From the NCBI RefSeq assembly GCF_000020725.1, contig NC_011146.1, forward strand, positions 2,107,501-2,171,500: a stretch of 64,000 bases of DNA. Direction: 5' to 3'. The notes beneath the pieces were generated by a model. The model was not told the DNA's origin and did not search any database. It saw only the letters and a program-made list of their open reading frames with translations. This document shows, one piece after another, positions 54,450-62,804 of the stretch. Positions within the stretch are counted from its first letter, which is position 1. Every line of letters starts with the position of its first letter. The position numbers and the translations under genes are program-made. The DNA comes from Citrifermentans bemidjiense Bem. GTDB lineage: Bacteria > Desulfobacterota > Desulfuromonadia > Geobacterales > Geobacteraceae.

Positions 54450-56921
54450 CTACCTGGCCCGGTAGAGCGGCGGCGCCTTTGATGCGGCGCCGGTTTTGCC
54501 CTTGAGCGCGGCGTCCGCCTCGGCCTGATCGCGCTGCACCGTCATCAGGGTCAGGTTCATGAGGCGCCTGAGGGTTCCAAGGTCCAGCCGCTCGGCGAGG
54601 AAGTCGCCGCGCACCTTGGCCAAAAGGGCAGCCGCACCGCGCTCCTCGCCCGCTCCCTGCAGGAGGAGCCGTTCGGCTCCGCTTCCCTCGCAAGCGGCGC
54701 GGTCGAGCGCGTGGAAATCCTCCTCCAGCGCGTCGAGCGCCTCCTCCATGTGCTTCCTTCTGAGTCCCTCGCGGTAGTAGCGCTCGGCGCCGCGGTTGAA
54801 GTCGTCGGCGTTGACCTTGAGCGGCTGTTTCCCCCCCACTTCGGCCAGGATGCCGCTGGTCAGTTTACCCGCCACCGAAGAGCGCTCCGGATCGACCAGC
54901 CGGGCTTCCAGGTCGGCCATGGTCCGCTCTAGCCCCATCATCTCGATCAGGTCCCCTGCGTCCTGGCGCAAGAGCCGCAGCAGGGCGAGGCGATACTCCC
55001 CGACCTTGACCCTGGCGTAGCCGGGGTAGCGCCGGCTGTTGCGGACCCCCCTGGTTTTTTCCAGGATGCGCAGCAGGAACCGGTTTGTGCTGTTGCGCCT
55101 GACGTAAAAGGTCGGGTTGCCGATCGCGCAGGCGAAAAAGATCTGGCGCCGTTCGCTCTCCAGGGTGGGGTCGTCGGGGATGGATGGGTGGGTGAGGGTC
55201 CCCTGCGCCATGTACTTGAAGGCGAGCGCGTTGACCAGCATCTGCAGGTCGGTGGCGCCGGCCAGGTCGTCCCGAATCGAGTCGAACTGGCTGTAGTGGC
55301 GTCCTTCGAAGCCGGAAAATCCCATCACGGCGTGCTCGCGCAGCTTGTAGAGGAGGTAGAGCGACATCTGGGAATCGAACACCCCCATCTCGGCAAGGTC
55401 GCGTTTCAGCTTGTCGCTGCTTCCCACGCGGCCGTTCAGGGCCGGGCTTTGCGGCGTGCTCATCAGGCAGATCAGGTAGTCGACCAGGCGGAAGTCCGGG
55501 ACGAAGTCCCCCTTGAGCCCGAAGAGCCCGCTCACCATCCGGTCGATCCACGGCGGTCCGAACGGGGTGACGGGCTGGCCGAACACGGAGATCTTGGCCT
55601 TTTTCTGCCAGCGCCTCCAGAGCATGCGCAGGTGGGTGTAGTCGAGTTCGTGCGGCAGGAAGCCGAGCGCCTTCTCGGGATGGAAGGCGGTGTACCCCAG
55701 CCGGTAGGGGGCCGCCGAGTAGGTCCCGACGAAGAGCGGCAGGAAGTGCTCCGCCATCTTGATGGCGAGATCCCCCAGGTACTTCTCGTGCGCCTGGGAG
55801 AAGCCTGAGGCCGGGTCGGAGAGGAGGTTCCCCAGCCTGCGGCTCCCCAGGCTCACGTGGGTGCCGTTGTTGGCCAGGCTCACGTTGGAGACGTTCGGGA
55901 GCACCACCAGGTTGTTGGTGATGATCCCCGCCTCGCGCAGCTTGGCGACCGCGTTCAGCTGGCTTCTGGAGAGGACCTGGTGGCAAAGCTGCATGTAGCG
56001 GTACTTCTCCTCGCCCCGGTCCCAGCCGGAGAGGCAGGGACTCATGAAGAGGTCGCGGTAGAAGGCGTCGGGAACGTGGTCGTTCAGCTCCTTTTGCCTG
56101 AGCGGCGGGTGCGGCGCGAAGTAGACCATGGCGCGCTGGCCGCTCTCTTTAAGCCCGAAGCTATAGTTGGTGTGCATGGCGAGCATCTGGGTGAAGAGGA
56201 AGCGCTTGGAGGTTTCCCTGGCGAGCGCCCGCCCCATTCCCCCCTGCCGGGTGAGCGGCACCACGTGGAAGGAAAAGGTTTCGGGGGAGGTGTTGTCATT
56301 CAGGTAGTGCCCCAGAAGTCTCTTGCCGGTTTCCACAAGCGGAGCAGGAAGTTTTTGAGAGCCGATCAGGTCGGCGAGGGAGAGTTTCAGGAGATAGCTG
56401 ACGGGGACCCTGAGTTGCTGCGTCCCGTCCGGCGCGGTGACGAAGAAGCGCCCGGCGTCGCTGCGCCGTCCAGCCTGCGGGCTCTTCTTGTCGGCCGAGA
56501 GGTCGTTATCGAATACCCGCAGCGCGAAGGGGGAGAGGCTTCTTGCCGGAAACCTCACCCAGCTGTTTTCCCAGACGTTTTCCCTGTTCCCCGCCAGGTA
56601 GCGCTCGAGCTCCGTGATCAGTCGCTTTGGGGTCTCGCCTGCAGCGGCGCGTTTGGCGATGTTGGCGAAGTAGTCGGATTGCTCGATCACCAGCGGCAGG
56701 TCGACCCTGGTCCGATCCCCAGCCACCACGGCTTGCAGCTCGGTCTCGGTCCCCCCGGTGGTGTCGCCGGCGGCGAAGGGTAGGCGTTCCAGAGAACCCG
56801 CCGCTGTCGGCTCCTGTCCGACGAGCCTCGTCATGACGTTTCTGAGGAAATGGGGATGGAGTTCGGTGATGGTGGCAGGCGAGGAGAGGGAAGTGGGGGT
56901 AGCGTCCAGCTGTCGTGACAT
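54450..56921 (-). CDS. Large protein of unknown function, Pho-controlled
   Basis: An 823-aa protein I do not recognise. It has no signal peptide or clear membrane helix. Notable stretches are RFFVTAPDGTQQLRVPVSYLL (about 170), SFHVVPLTRQGGMGRALARE, YFAPHPPLRQKELNDHVPDA, LVVLPNVSNVSLANNGTHVS, a His/Asp-containing LGFLPHELDYTHLRMLW and, later, a charged helical C-terminal third (about 640-820). The sequence is well ordered with even composition, suggesting one large globular enzyme-like region followed by helices. A strong Pho-type promoter precedes it. Small zinc ribbons lie on both sides. Homology search is needed for any functional call. Confidence 0.8.
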   Translation of the reverse strand: MSRQLDATPTSLSSPATITELHPHFLRNVMTRLVGQEPTAAGSLERLPFAAGDTTGGTETELQAVVAGDRTRVDLPLVIEQSDYFANIAKRAAAGETPKRLITELERYLAGNRENVWENSWVRFPARSLSPFALRVFDNDLSADKKSPQAGRRSDAGRFFVTAPDGTQQLRVPVSYLLKLSLADLIGSQKLPAPLVETGKRLLGHYLNDNTSPETFSFHVVPLTRQGGMGRALARETSKRFLFTQMLAMHTNYSFGLKESGQRAMVYFAPHPPLRQKELNDHVPDAFYRDLFMSPCLSGWDRGEEKYRYMQLCHQVLSRSQLNAVAKLREAGIITNNLVVLPNVSNVSLANNGTHVSLGSRRLGNLLSDPASGFSQAHEKYLGDLAIKMAEHFLPLFVGTYSAAPYRLGYTAFHPEKALGFLPHELDYTHLRMLWRRWQKKAKISVFGQPVTPFGPPWIDRMVSGLFGLKGDFVPDFRLVDYLICLMSTPQSPALNGRVGSSDKLKRDLAEMGVFDSQMSLYLLYKLREHAVMGFSGFEGRHYSQFDSIRDDLAGATDLQMLVNALAFKYMAQGTLTHPSIPDDPTLESERRQIFFACAIGNPTFYVRRNSTNRFLLRILEKTRGVRNSRRYPGYARVKVGEYRLALLRLLRQDAGDLIEMMGLERTMADLEARLVDPERSSVAGKLTSGILAEVGGKQPLKVNADDFNRGAERYYREGLRRKHMEEALDALEEDFHALDRAACEGSGAERLLLQGAGEERGAAALLAKVRGDFLAERLDLGTLRRLMNLTLMTVQRDQAEADAALKGKTGAASKAPPLYRAR

Positions 56922-56978
56922 TGCAGGCCTCCTTTACGGGCAACTCGTCTCCAGAGGATGTTGCCGTCTGGCAGCCCT

Positions 56979-57034
56979 TATTTAGCGCAGCAATGTGGAA
57001 ATGGTGTGAACAAACGGTGAAACCTACGTTACCC
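56979..57034 (-). promoter_or_regulatory. Pho box promoter of the 823-aa protein
   Basis: Minus-strand half-sites GGGTAAC, GTTTCAC, TGTTCAC and TTTCCAC at 11-base steps, then 10 bases, then -10 box TAAATA (56979-56984). This is the most regular array in the window. Confidence 0.75.
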
Positions 57035-57062
57035 CTGCCCGCCGCGGCCAAAAGTCGTGAAA

Positions 57063-57118
57063 AATTTACCTGGCGGCAACCTTTCCTTAACGTTGAGAAG
57101 GTAACCTTGCCTTAAAGA
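57063..57118 (+). promoter_or_regulatory. Possible Pho box promoter of 63-aa zinc ribbon
   Basis: Half-sites AATTTAC, CGGCAAC, CCTTAAC and a weak AGAAGGT at 11-base steps, then 10 bases, then TAAAGA (57113-57118). Weaker than its divergent neighbour. Confidence 0.45.
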
Positions 57119-57149
57119 AGGCGAGCTCTAACATGAAAAGGAGGGTTTT

Positions 57150-57341
57150 ATGCAGCTTATGCCGCGGGGTGATCACTACGTCTGGTACTGCGATTGGTGC
57201 GACACGAGGAACCTGACCCACTGGGTCAGGGTGGAGAGAGACGAGGTCTGCTGCGCGGCCTGTCAGAAGAAGTACCCGGTGATGGAGAACCTGCGGCAGG
57301 CGAAGGGGAAGGGCGTGCCGCACTACTACCAGATCCTCTGA
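57150..57341 (+). CDS. 63-aa zinc-ribbon protein
   Basis: A small protein with two Cys pairs, CDWC (about 14-17) and CAAC (about 35-38), spaced as in a zinc ribbon, with aromatic residues around them (HYVWYCDWCDTRN). AAAAGGAGG lies before the ATG. It is divergent from the 823-aa gene. The function is unknown. Confidence 0.7.
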   Translation: MQLMPRGDHYVWYCDWCDTRNLTHWVRVERDEVCCAACQKKYPVMENLRQAKGKGVPHYYQIL

Positions 57342-57424
57342 GACTGAGGCACTGCTGGAGCTAACGGGTGCCGACGTAGCGGGTCGGAACCCTTCTGCCG
57401 CGCCTGCGGCGGGGGCGCCCCCCT

Positions 57425-57829
57425 TTACTTCGCTGCGCTGTAGAAGAGCGTGCGCGCCATCTCGGTGGCGGAGGTGCGGAAGCTCTCCTGCGGGTGCACC
57501 TTGCAGTAGCTCTCGATGAGCTGCATCGCCGGCTCATCGTTGGCGGTTGCCCTTTTCCGTTTCCACCACGAGAAGCTCCTTCCTGTAGTGCCCCTGCGGC
57601 ACCCCCTCGAATGGTCCAGGCGACCCTCGTCTTCCTCGGAGAGGGCGTACACGGTCCCGAAGACGACGTCGGCAACCGAGCGGACGACACTCGCATAGCC
57701 GCGGGTCGTTATGATCCAGCGATAGCCGATCAGCACCCCAGCGCCTATGGTCCGGCAGCCGGGGCAGCGGCTCCTCATCTGTTTGAGCCACAGGTTGGAG
57801 CCGTAGGCGAAATAGGGCTTCATGCCCAC
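57425..57829 (-). pseudogene. Frameshifted gamma-glutamylcyclotransferase-like gene
   Basis: The N-terminal 60 residues (PYFAYGSNLWLKQMRSRCPG, ADVVFGTVYALSEEDEGRLDH) are a gamma-glutamylcyclotransferase/AIG2-type fold. After LDH the conserved continuation FEGVPQGHYRKELLVVE is found only in the neighbouring frame, so one base (most likely a T near 57610-57612) has been lost. The shifted frame soon ends (NRQR, stop); the annotated frame continues as an unrelated tail to YSAAK. The active enzyme is probably not made. A Pho-type array lies upstream. Confidence 0.75.
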
Positions 57830-58134
57830 CTCCTGTCCTAGTCGTGGGAAAAGAGATCCGGCTTCGCCCCGCCGACTCGGGCTGTTGCCGCACGAATCCG
57901 TGGTTTGTGTTCGTTTCCACTGCGGTTGTGGATAGAGCCCTTATTGCTGTGGATTGTTAACGTGAATGTAACGTGTTTTTAACTGCTTTAGCGTTTTGCA
58001 CATGGATTCGACAGAGAACTTAACCTGCTGGAATTACCGCCGACTCTTATGGCCCCGTTTCGGTAAGAAACCGTTCGGCCTCTCCATGCCGTAACACGGG
58101 CAGAAGAGGTTGATAAACCGCCGATCAGGCGGAG
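57830..58134. other. Intergenic region between cyclotransferase pseudogene and HAD gene
   Basis: The part nearer 57830 carries the pseudogene's ribosome binding site and Pho-type array (57930-57985). The remainder up to the HAD stop codon shows no gene or terminator that I can support. Confidence 0.4.
57930..57985 (-). promoter_or_regulatory. Pho box array upstream of cyclotransferase pseudogene
   Basis: Minus-strand half-sites CAGTTAA, ACGTTAC, ACGTTAA and a weak CCACAGC at 11-base steps, then 10 bases, then CTATCC (57930-57935). Confidence 0.58.
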
Positions 58135-58818
58135 TTATGCACACGCAGGCGGGGCGTCGGAAGAGCTGGACAGGTCGACGCTGCAGAGCGAATCCACGAT
58201 CCAAGTCGCCTCTACCAGACGCTCTCGCGGATAACTGTTGGTGACGGCCAAGACCTTGACGCCGGCGCCCGTCGCCGACGCGATACCCGCAGGGGTGTCC
58301 TCGATGGCGAGTGTGGTTGAGGCGTCTACGGCGGGGAAGATCTTCCGCAGTCGCGCCACGGCCGTCCGATAGCTCTCGGGATCGGGCTTGCTCGCCGCCA
58401 CCTCGTCGGCGGTCACCATGGCGTCGAAACTGCCGGCCAGCCCGAGCAGGGCCAGCACCGGCACTACGTCGCTCCTCCGGGCGCCGCTGCAAAGGGCAAC
58501 AGGGAGGCGGACTGAGAGGGCACGAATCAGCTCCACCACCCCCGGGTACGGAGTCACCCCGGCTGAGACCATGTCCGTGAAGGCGAGCCCCTTGAGGCGT
58601 ATCAGATCGTCGAGCTCGGCGTCGTAAAGCGGGCGCCCTTCGATCCGGAACACTTTACGGAAGGCGTCGCGGTCGTCGAGGCCGAGAAAGCCGTCGAGAT
58701 AATCCTGCCACGGAAAGCCCAGGCCGAGGGGGGCGAGCACCTTCTGAAATGCCTCGTAGTGCGCCGGCTCGGTGTCCACTATGATCCCATCGAAATCAAA
58801 AATCACTGCGCTGAACAT
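58135..58818 (-). CDS. HAD-superfamily phosphatase (beta-phosphoglucomutase-like)
   Basis: A 227-aa HAD hydrolase: motif I FDFDGIIVDTEP (nucleophile Asp8, acid/base Asp10), motif II LCSGARR, Lys in SKPDPESY, and motif IV AIEDTPAGIASA. The helical cap (about 18-85) fits the beta-phosphoglucomutase/phosphatase subgroup. It probably removes phosphate from a small sugar phosphate. ATG 58818 follows GAGGAGCGTCC. A Pho-type promoter upstream fits a role in phosphate scavenging. Confidence 0.85.
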   Translation of the reverse strand: MFSAVIFDFDGIIVDTEPAHYEAFQKVLAPLGLGFPWQDYLDGFLGLDDRDAFRKVFRIEGRPLYDAELDDLIRLKGLAFTDMVSAGVTPYPGVVELIRALSVRLPVALCSGARRSDVVPVLALLGLAGSFDAMVTADEVAASKPDPESYRTAVARLRKIFPAVDASTTLAIEDTPAGIASATGAGVKVLAVTNSYPRERLVEATWIVDSLCSVDLSSSSDAPPACA

Positions 58819-58867
58819 GGACGCTCCTCTTGGAAAGGGACTCGGCACTTTTGTGCCATGGTGAGAA

Positions 58868-58912
58868 GTTGTATCCCATGCTCGTTAAAGTGCCGTGAAC
58901 AATCGATCATAG
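58868..58912 (-). promoter_or_regulatory. Pho box promoter of HAD phosphatase
   Basis: Minus-strand half-sites CTATGAT, TGTTCAC and CTTTAAC at 11-base steps, then 10 bases, then -10 box TACAAC (58868-58873). Confidence 0.62.
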
Positions 58913-59315
58913 TTGTGTGAATAAGTTAATTCTCCTTGTGCGGCTGTAGTGCAAACATTCAACACCTGACCTTTATACAGGAACCAGCAAGCCTATTAAC
59001 AGAAACAGGGACAGAATATTCTGTCCCTGTTCTGCTTTCTGCAAGACAAGTTCACCTAGTTGTAACTTAACTGTTGCATGCAGGAAGCATTTGTTTCCTA
59101 TATGCAATGACATCATTCTGAAAAGGAGCATACGGTGTATTTGAGCCGGTAGCTGAAAGGAGGCTGAGATGGGGTTTGCAGGAGTTGGCGCAGGGGTGGC
59201 GTGTACTCGGCATACGAACTGATAGTACCTTCAGGAGTATGGAATTGTGAGCGGGACGGGAAGCACAGGTCTGATGAGATAAATAGAGGCCACGGCAGGG
59301 GGCGCGGACAAAACA
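58913..59315. other. Non-coding stretch with a palindrome
   Basis: Apart from the palindrome at 59004-59031 I see no gene. Frames through this region have no family match or credible ribosome binding site. Confidence 0.4.
59004..59031. repeat. 28-base perfect palindrome
   Basis: AACAGGGACAGAAT followed directly by its reverse complement. It could be a REP-type mobile palindrome or a protein-binding site; no T-run follows. Confidence 0.7.
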
Positions 59316-59347
59316 AAAGGGGTTAGCTTATAAAAGCTAACCCCTTT
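59316..59347 (-). terminator. Terminator after tRNA-Cys
   Basis: Perfect 14-base stem AAAGGGGTTAGCTT / AAGCTAACCCCTTT with an ATAA-type loop; on the minus strand it is followed by TTGTTTTG. Confidence 0.85.
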
Positions 59348-59355
59348 GTCTTTAT

Positions 59356-59430
59356 TGGAGGCGGCAATCGGATTTGAACCGATGAGTGAAGGATTTGCAG
59401 TCCTTTGCCTTACCACTTGGCCATGCCGCC
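59356..59430 (-). tRNA. tRNA-Cys (GCA)
   Basis: Cloverleaf on the minus strand: acceptor GGCGGCA / TGCCGCC, discriminator T and encoded CCA, T-arm GGTTCAAATCC, anticodon loop CTGCAAA giving anticodon GCA. The U73 discriminator is typical of tRNA-Cys. Confidence 0.95.
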
Positions 59431-59489
59431 TTGTGCATCGAAGGAACCCGTTTATAACCTGAAACATTCTCTGTGTCAACGGGAAATTT

Positions 59490-60083
59490 CTACTTGGCTA
59501 TGACCCTGACGAACTTATTGAGATAGTCGACACCGGACCAGATAGTTATCACAGTGGCGATCCAAAGATAGAACATCCCGACGTTGTGCATGTTCACTAC
59601 CAGCAATGGATGGTCGATGGAAAAGAACCAGCGGTAGTCGTAGTGCAGCAACAGGCCGATGATGGCGACCAGTTGGAAGATGGTCTTGAACTTCCCCAGA
59701 TTGCTCGCGGGTATCACGATCCCCTCGGTGGAGGCGATGCCGCGCAGCCCGGTGATGATCATCTCCCGCCCGAGGATCACCAGCACCATCCAGGCCGGAA
59801 CCCGGTCGAAGGGAAGGATCATGATCAGGGCGGCCATGACGATCAGCTTGTCGGCGATCGGGTCCAGGAACTTCCCGAACACGGTGACGATCCCCATGCG
59901 GCGGGCCAGGTAGCCGTCCAGCCAGTCGGTCACCGACGCCGCGGCAAAGAGCGCCGCGGCCCAGAAGCAGGGCTCGCGCTCAGGCGACAGGAGCAGGACG
60001 CACAGAATCGGTATCGCCGCGATCCGCACCATGGTGAGGATGTTGGGGATGTTCATTATCTTCGCTGGGGGGGGGGAGGACAT
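59490..60083 (-). CDS. pgsA: CDP-diacylglycerol-glycerol-3-phosphate 3-phosphatidyltransferase
   Basis: An integral membrane CDP-alcohol phosphatidyltransferase (up to 197 aa). The family signature D-G-x2-A-R-x8-G-x3-D-x3-D is present as DWLDGYLARRMG...FGKFLDPIADK. It makes phosphatidylglycerophosphate, first step to phosphatidylglycerol and cardiolipin. Start is uncertain: ATG 60083 (AAAGG upstream) gives an extra MSSPPPAKI; ATG 60056 gives the more usual MNIPNILT. A run of ten G/C lies between the two. Confidence 0.9.
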   Translation of the reverse strand: MSSPPPAKIMNIPNILTMVRIAAIPILCVLLLSPEREPCFWAAALFAAASVTDWLDGYLARRMGIVTVFGKFLDPIADKLIVMAALIMILPFDRVPAWMVLVILGREMIITGLRGIASTEGIVIPASNLGKFKTIFQLVAIIGLLLHYDYRWFFSIDHPLLVVNMHNVGMFYLWIATVITIWSGVDYLNKFVRVIAK

Positions 60084-60099
60084 GCTGTATGCCTTTGCG

Positions 60100-60714
60100 C
60101 TATCTGTAGTTGTTCCGGTAACTCAATACTTTGGCCACGTAACTCTGCGTTTCCTTGAAGGGGGGGATGCCGCCGTACTTGGCGACGGACCCCATGCCCG
60201 AGTTGTAGGCGGCCAAAGCCAGCGACTCGTCTCCCTTGAAGGTGTCCAGAAGGAACCTCAGGTAGCGTACCCCGCCGCGGATGTTGTCGGAGGGGTTGAA
60301 GCAATCCGAGACCTTGAGCCCCTGGGCGGTCTTGGGCATCAGCTGCATGAGCCCTTGGGCCCCCTTGGACGAGACGGCGGAGGGGTTGTAGCCGGACTCG
60401 GCATGGATTACGGCTTTGACCAGCGAGCTGTCGACGCCGAACTCGCGTGAGCAGGAGTTGATTATGGGCTCGAATTCTGCGGGGTTCCTGGCGTAGCCGG
60501 GGAGCTTGAAGGCGGTCCTTAGTTTCTTGTCCTTCTTTATGTCCCTCATGAACACCTTGAACCGCTTGTCGGTAGGTGCATCGGTGAAGTGCAGGGTCCC
60601 GTCGGGATCCTCGTAACGGTATATGTCGGCACGGGCCGGGGCGAGGGGGGCGCTGGAGAGCGCCAGCAGCGTCGCCAACCCCGCAAAAAGCAGTCGTTGA
60701 GACCTACAGGGCAT
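60100..60714 (-). CDS. Lytic transglycosylase (DUF4124-SLT)
   Basis: A 204-aa exported protein: signal peptide ending near PARA, a DUF4124-type segment (DIYRYEDPDGTLHFTDAP), then a soluble lytic transglycosylase domain with catalytic Glu in KAVIHAESGYNPSAVS and the GAQGLMQLMPKTA, LALAAYNSGMG and VAKVLSY motifs. It cleaves peptidoglycan glycan strands in the periplasm. AAGGAAGCTC precedes ATG. It is 16 bases upstream of pgsA in the same direction. Confidence 0.9.
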   Translation of the reverse strand: MPCRSQRLLFAGLATLLALSSAPLAPARADIYRYEDPDGTLHFTDAPTDKRFKVFMRDIKKDKKLRTAFKLPGYARNPAEFEPIINSCSREFGVDSSLVKAVIHAESGYNPSAVSSKGAQGLMQLMPKTAQGLKVSDCFNPSDNIRGGVRYLRFLLDTFKGDESLALAAYNSGMGSVAKYGGIPPFKETQSYVAKVLSYRNNYR

Positions 60715-60825
60715 GAGCTTCCTTTTTTAATGGGTGAGAGAAATCAGCCACCGGAAATATAGACCAATAAGCATGATAATTCAAGGTCTAATGTGAACCG
60801 AAGGGGCGATAACCTGTCAAAAGTC

Positions 60826-60854
60826 TTGACAAAAATCCCGCGGAGATCAATAAT
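60826..60854 (+). promoter_or_regulatory. Sigma-70-type promoter of nadB operon
   Basis: TTGACA (60826-60831), 17-base spacer, AATAAT (60849-60854), 48 bases before the nadB start. Confidence 0.6.
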
Positions 60855-60902
60855 TTGCCGGTTTTTCAATCAAACGGCCGATTATAGGCTAGCGGGGGAG
60901 AT

Positions 60903-62504
60903 ATGAAGGTGCAGAGTGATTTTCTTGTCATTGGCAGCGGCATCGCGGGGCTTTCCTTCGCGCTGCAAGCGGCGGCTCACGGTACTGTCGCCCTGCTTGC
61001 CAAACGTGATATAGCGGAGACCGCTACTAACTACGCCCAAGGGGGGATCGCGTCGGTTTCCTCCAACGAGGACTCCTTCGACGCCCACGTGCAGGACACC
61101 CTGGTTGCGGGCGCCGGCATCTGCCACGAAGACGTGGTGCGCCTGGTGGTCGAGGAAGGACCGCAGGTGATCGCCAACCTCATCGAGTGGGGGGTGAAAT
61201 TCACCAGGAACACCAGCGGCGAGGCCTACGACCTCACCCGGGAAGGGGGGCACAGCCAGCGGCGCATCCTGCACGCAGCCGACATCACCGGCCGGGAGAT
61301 CCAGCGCGCGCTGGTCGAGGCGGCCCACGCCCACGACAACATCACCATCTACGAAAACCATGCGGCCATCGACCTGATCACCGAGTCCAAGGTGCTCAAG
61401 AAGAAAACGGACCAAAACCGATGCCTGGGCGCCCACGTCCTCGACGTGAAGGCGGGCGTGGTGAAGACCTTCAGCTCCCGCATCACGCTTTTAGCCTCGG
61501 GAGGGGCCGGGAAGGTCTATCTATATACCTGCAACCCGGACATAGCCTCCGGCGACGGGGTCGCCATGGCCTACCGCGCCGGCGCCACCATTGCCAACAT
61601 GGAGTTCATGCAGTTCCACCCGACCACGCTCTTCCACCCCAACGCGCGCTCTTTCCTGATCTCGGAGGCGGTACGCGGCGAGGGGGCGATCCTCAAGCGG
61701 CGCGACGGCACCGCCTTCATGGAGCGCTACCATCACCTCAAAGACCTGGCCCCCCGCGACATCGTGGCCCGCGCCATCGACAACGAGATGAAGACCCACG
61801 GTGACGACTGCGTCTACCTGGACATCAGGCACCGCGGCGCCGAATATATCACTTCCCGCTTCCCCAACATCTACCAGACCTGCCTCGACTACGGCATCGA
61901 CATGACCAAGGAGATGATCCCGGTCGTGCCCGCTGCGCATTATCTGTGCGGCGGGGTGGCGGTGGACAAGAACGCCGAGACCGACGTGAAGCACCTCTAC
62001 GCCATCGGCGAGGTTGCCTTCACCGGCCTGCACGGCGCCAACCGGCTCGCCAGCAACTCCCTTCTGGAAGCGGCCGTCTACGCCGGGCGCGCCTTCCACC
62101 ACGCCGTCGAAATCCTAAAGGGGGGGGGCTTTCCTTCCTACGCCATCCCCGAGTGGGACAGCGGCACCGCTACGAACTCCGACGAAATGGTCGTCGTCTC
62201 GCAGAACTGGGACGAGATCAGGCGCTTCATGTCCAACTACGTGGGGATCGTGAGAAGCGACAAGAGGCTCGCGCGCGCCATGCACCGCATCGAGCTGATC
62301 CAGGACGAGATCGAGGAGTACTACTGGAACTTCATCGTCACCTCGGACCTGATCGAGCTCAGAAACATCGCCACCGTCGCCCAGCTCATCGTCACCTGCG
62401 CCCAGATGAGGAAGGAGTCGCGCGGGCTCAACTACAACATCGATTACCCGAACGTGGACGACGCCAACTGGAAGCGCGACACCTTCGTCAAGAAGCAGTT
62501 CTGA
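60903..62504 (+). CDS. nadB: L-aspartate oxidase
   Basis: A 533-aa flavoprotein: N-terminal FAD-binding IGSGIAGLSFALQAA, substrate region GGHSQRRILHAADITGREI, and FHPTTLFHP, RGEGAILKRRDGTAFM, HYLCGGVAVD and GANRLASNSLLEAAVY, all standard for NadB. It oxidises aspartate to iminoaspartate for quinolinate and NAD synthesis; anaerobes use fumarate as acceptor. GGGGGAGAT precedes ATG. nadA and nadC are not adjacent. Confidence 0.95.
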   Translation: MKVQSDFLVIGSGIAGLSFALQAAAHGTVALLAKRDIAETATNYAQGGIASVSSNEDSFDAHVQDTLVAGAGICHEDVVRLVVEEGPQVIANLIEWGVKFTRNTSGEAYDLTREGGHSQRRILHAADITGREIQRALVEAAHAHDNITIYENHAAIDLITESKVLKKKTDQNRCLGAHVLDVKAGVVKTFSSRITLLASGGAGKVYLYTCNPDIASGDGVAMAYRAGATIANMEFMQFHPTTLFHPNARSFLISEAVRGEGAILKRRDGTAFMERYHHLKDLAPRDIVARAIDNEMKTHGDDCVYLDIRHRGAEYITSRFPNIYQTCLDYGIDMTKEMIPVVPAAHYLCGGVAVDKNAETDVKHLYAIGEVAFTGLHGANRLASNSLLEAAVYAGRAFHHAVEILKGGGFPSYAIPEWDSGTATNSDEMVVVSQNWDEIRRFMSNYVGIVRSDKRLARAMHRIELIQDEIEEYYWNFIVTSDLIELRNIATVAQLIVTCAQMRKESRGLNYNIDYPNVDDANWKRDTFVKKQF

Positions 62505-62511
62505 GGAAGAC

Positions 62512-62787
62512 ATGACCATAGACGAGATCAGGCAAGAGATAGACCGGCTGGACAGTGAACTGCTGCGTATTTTCAACGAGCGGGCCTCTCTTGCCCTGAA
62601 GATCGGTGAAATCAAGAAGGGTCTCGATCTGCCGGTCTACGACCCCGCGCGGGAAAAGCGGATCTTCACCAGGATGAGTGCTGAAAACAGCGGTCCCCTG
62701 GACGACCAGGCCATCGTGCGGCTCTTCGAGAGGGTGGTCGACGAATCCCGCCGCCTGGAGCGGATCAACACCGCAGGGGATCACTGA
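62512..62787 (+). CDS. Chorismate mutase (AroQ class)
   Basis: A 91-aa monofunctional AroQ-type chorismate mutase: IDEIRQEIDRLDSELLRIFNERASLALKIGEIKK, YDPAREKRIF and the helix RLFERVVDESRRLE hold the usual Arg/Lys/Glu active-site residues. It converts chorismate to prephenate. It lies 7 bases after nadB and 17 before a DAHP-synthase-type domain gene. Confidence 0.9.
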   Translation: MTIDEIRQEIDRLDSELLRIFNERASLALKIGEIKKGLDLPVYDPAREKRIFTRMSAENSGPLDDQAIVRLFERVVDESRRLERINTAGDH

Positions 62788-62804
62788 GGCAACAGGAGGT
62801 TCAA

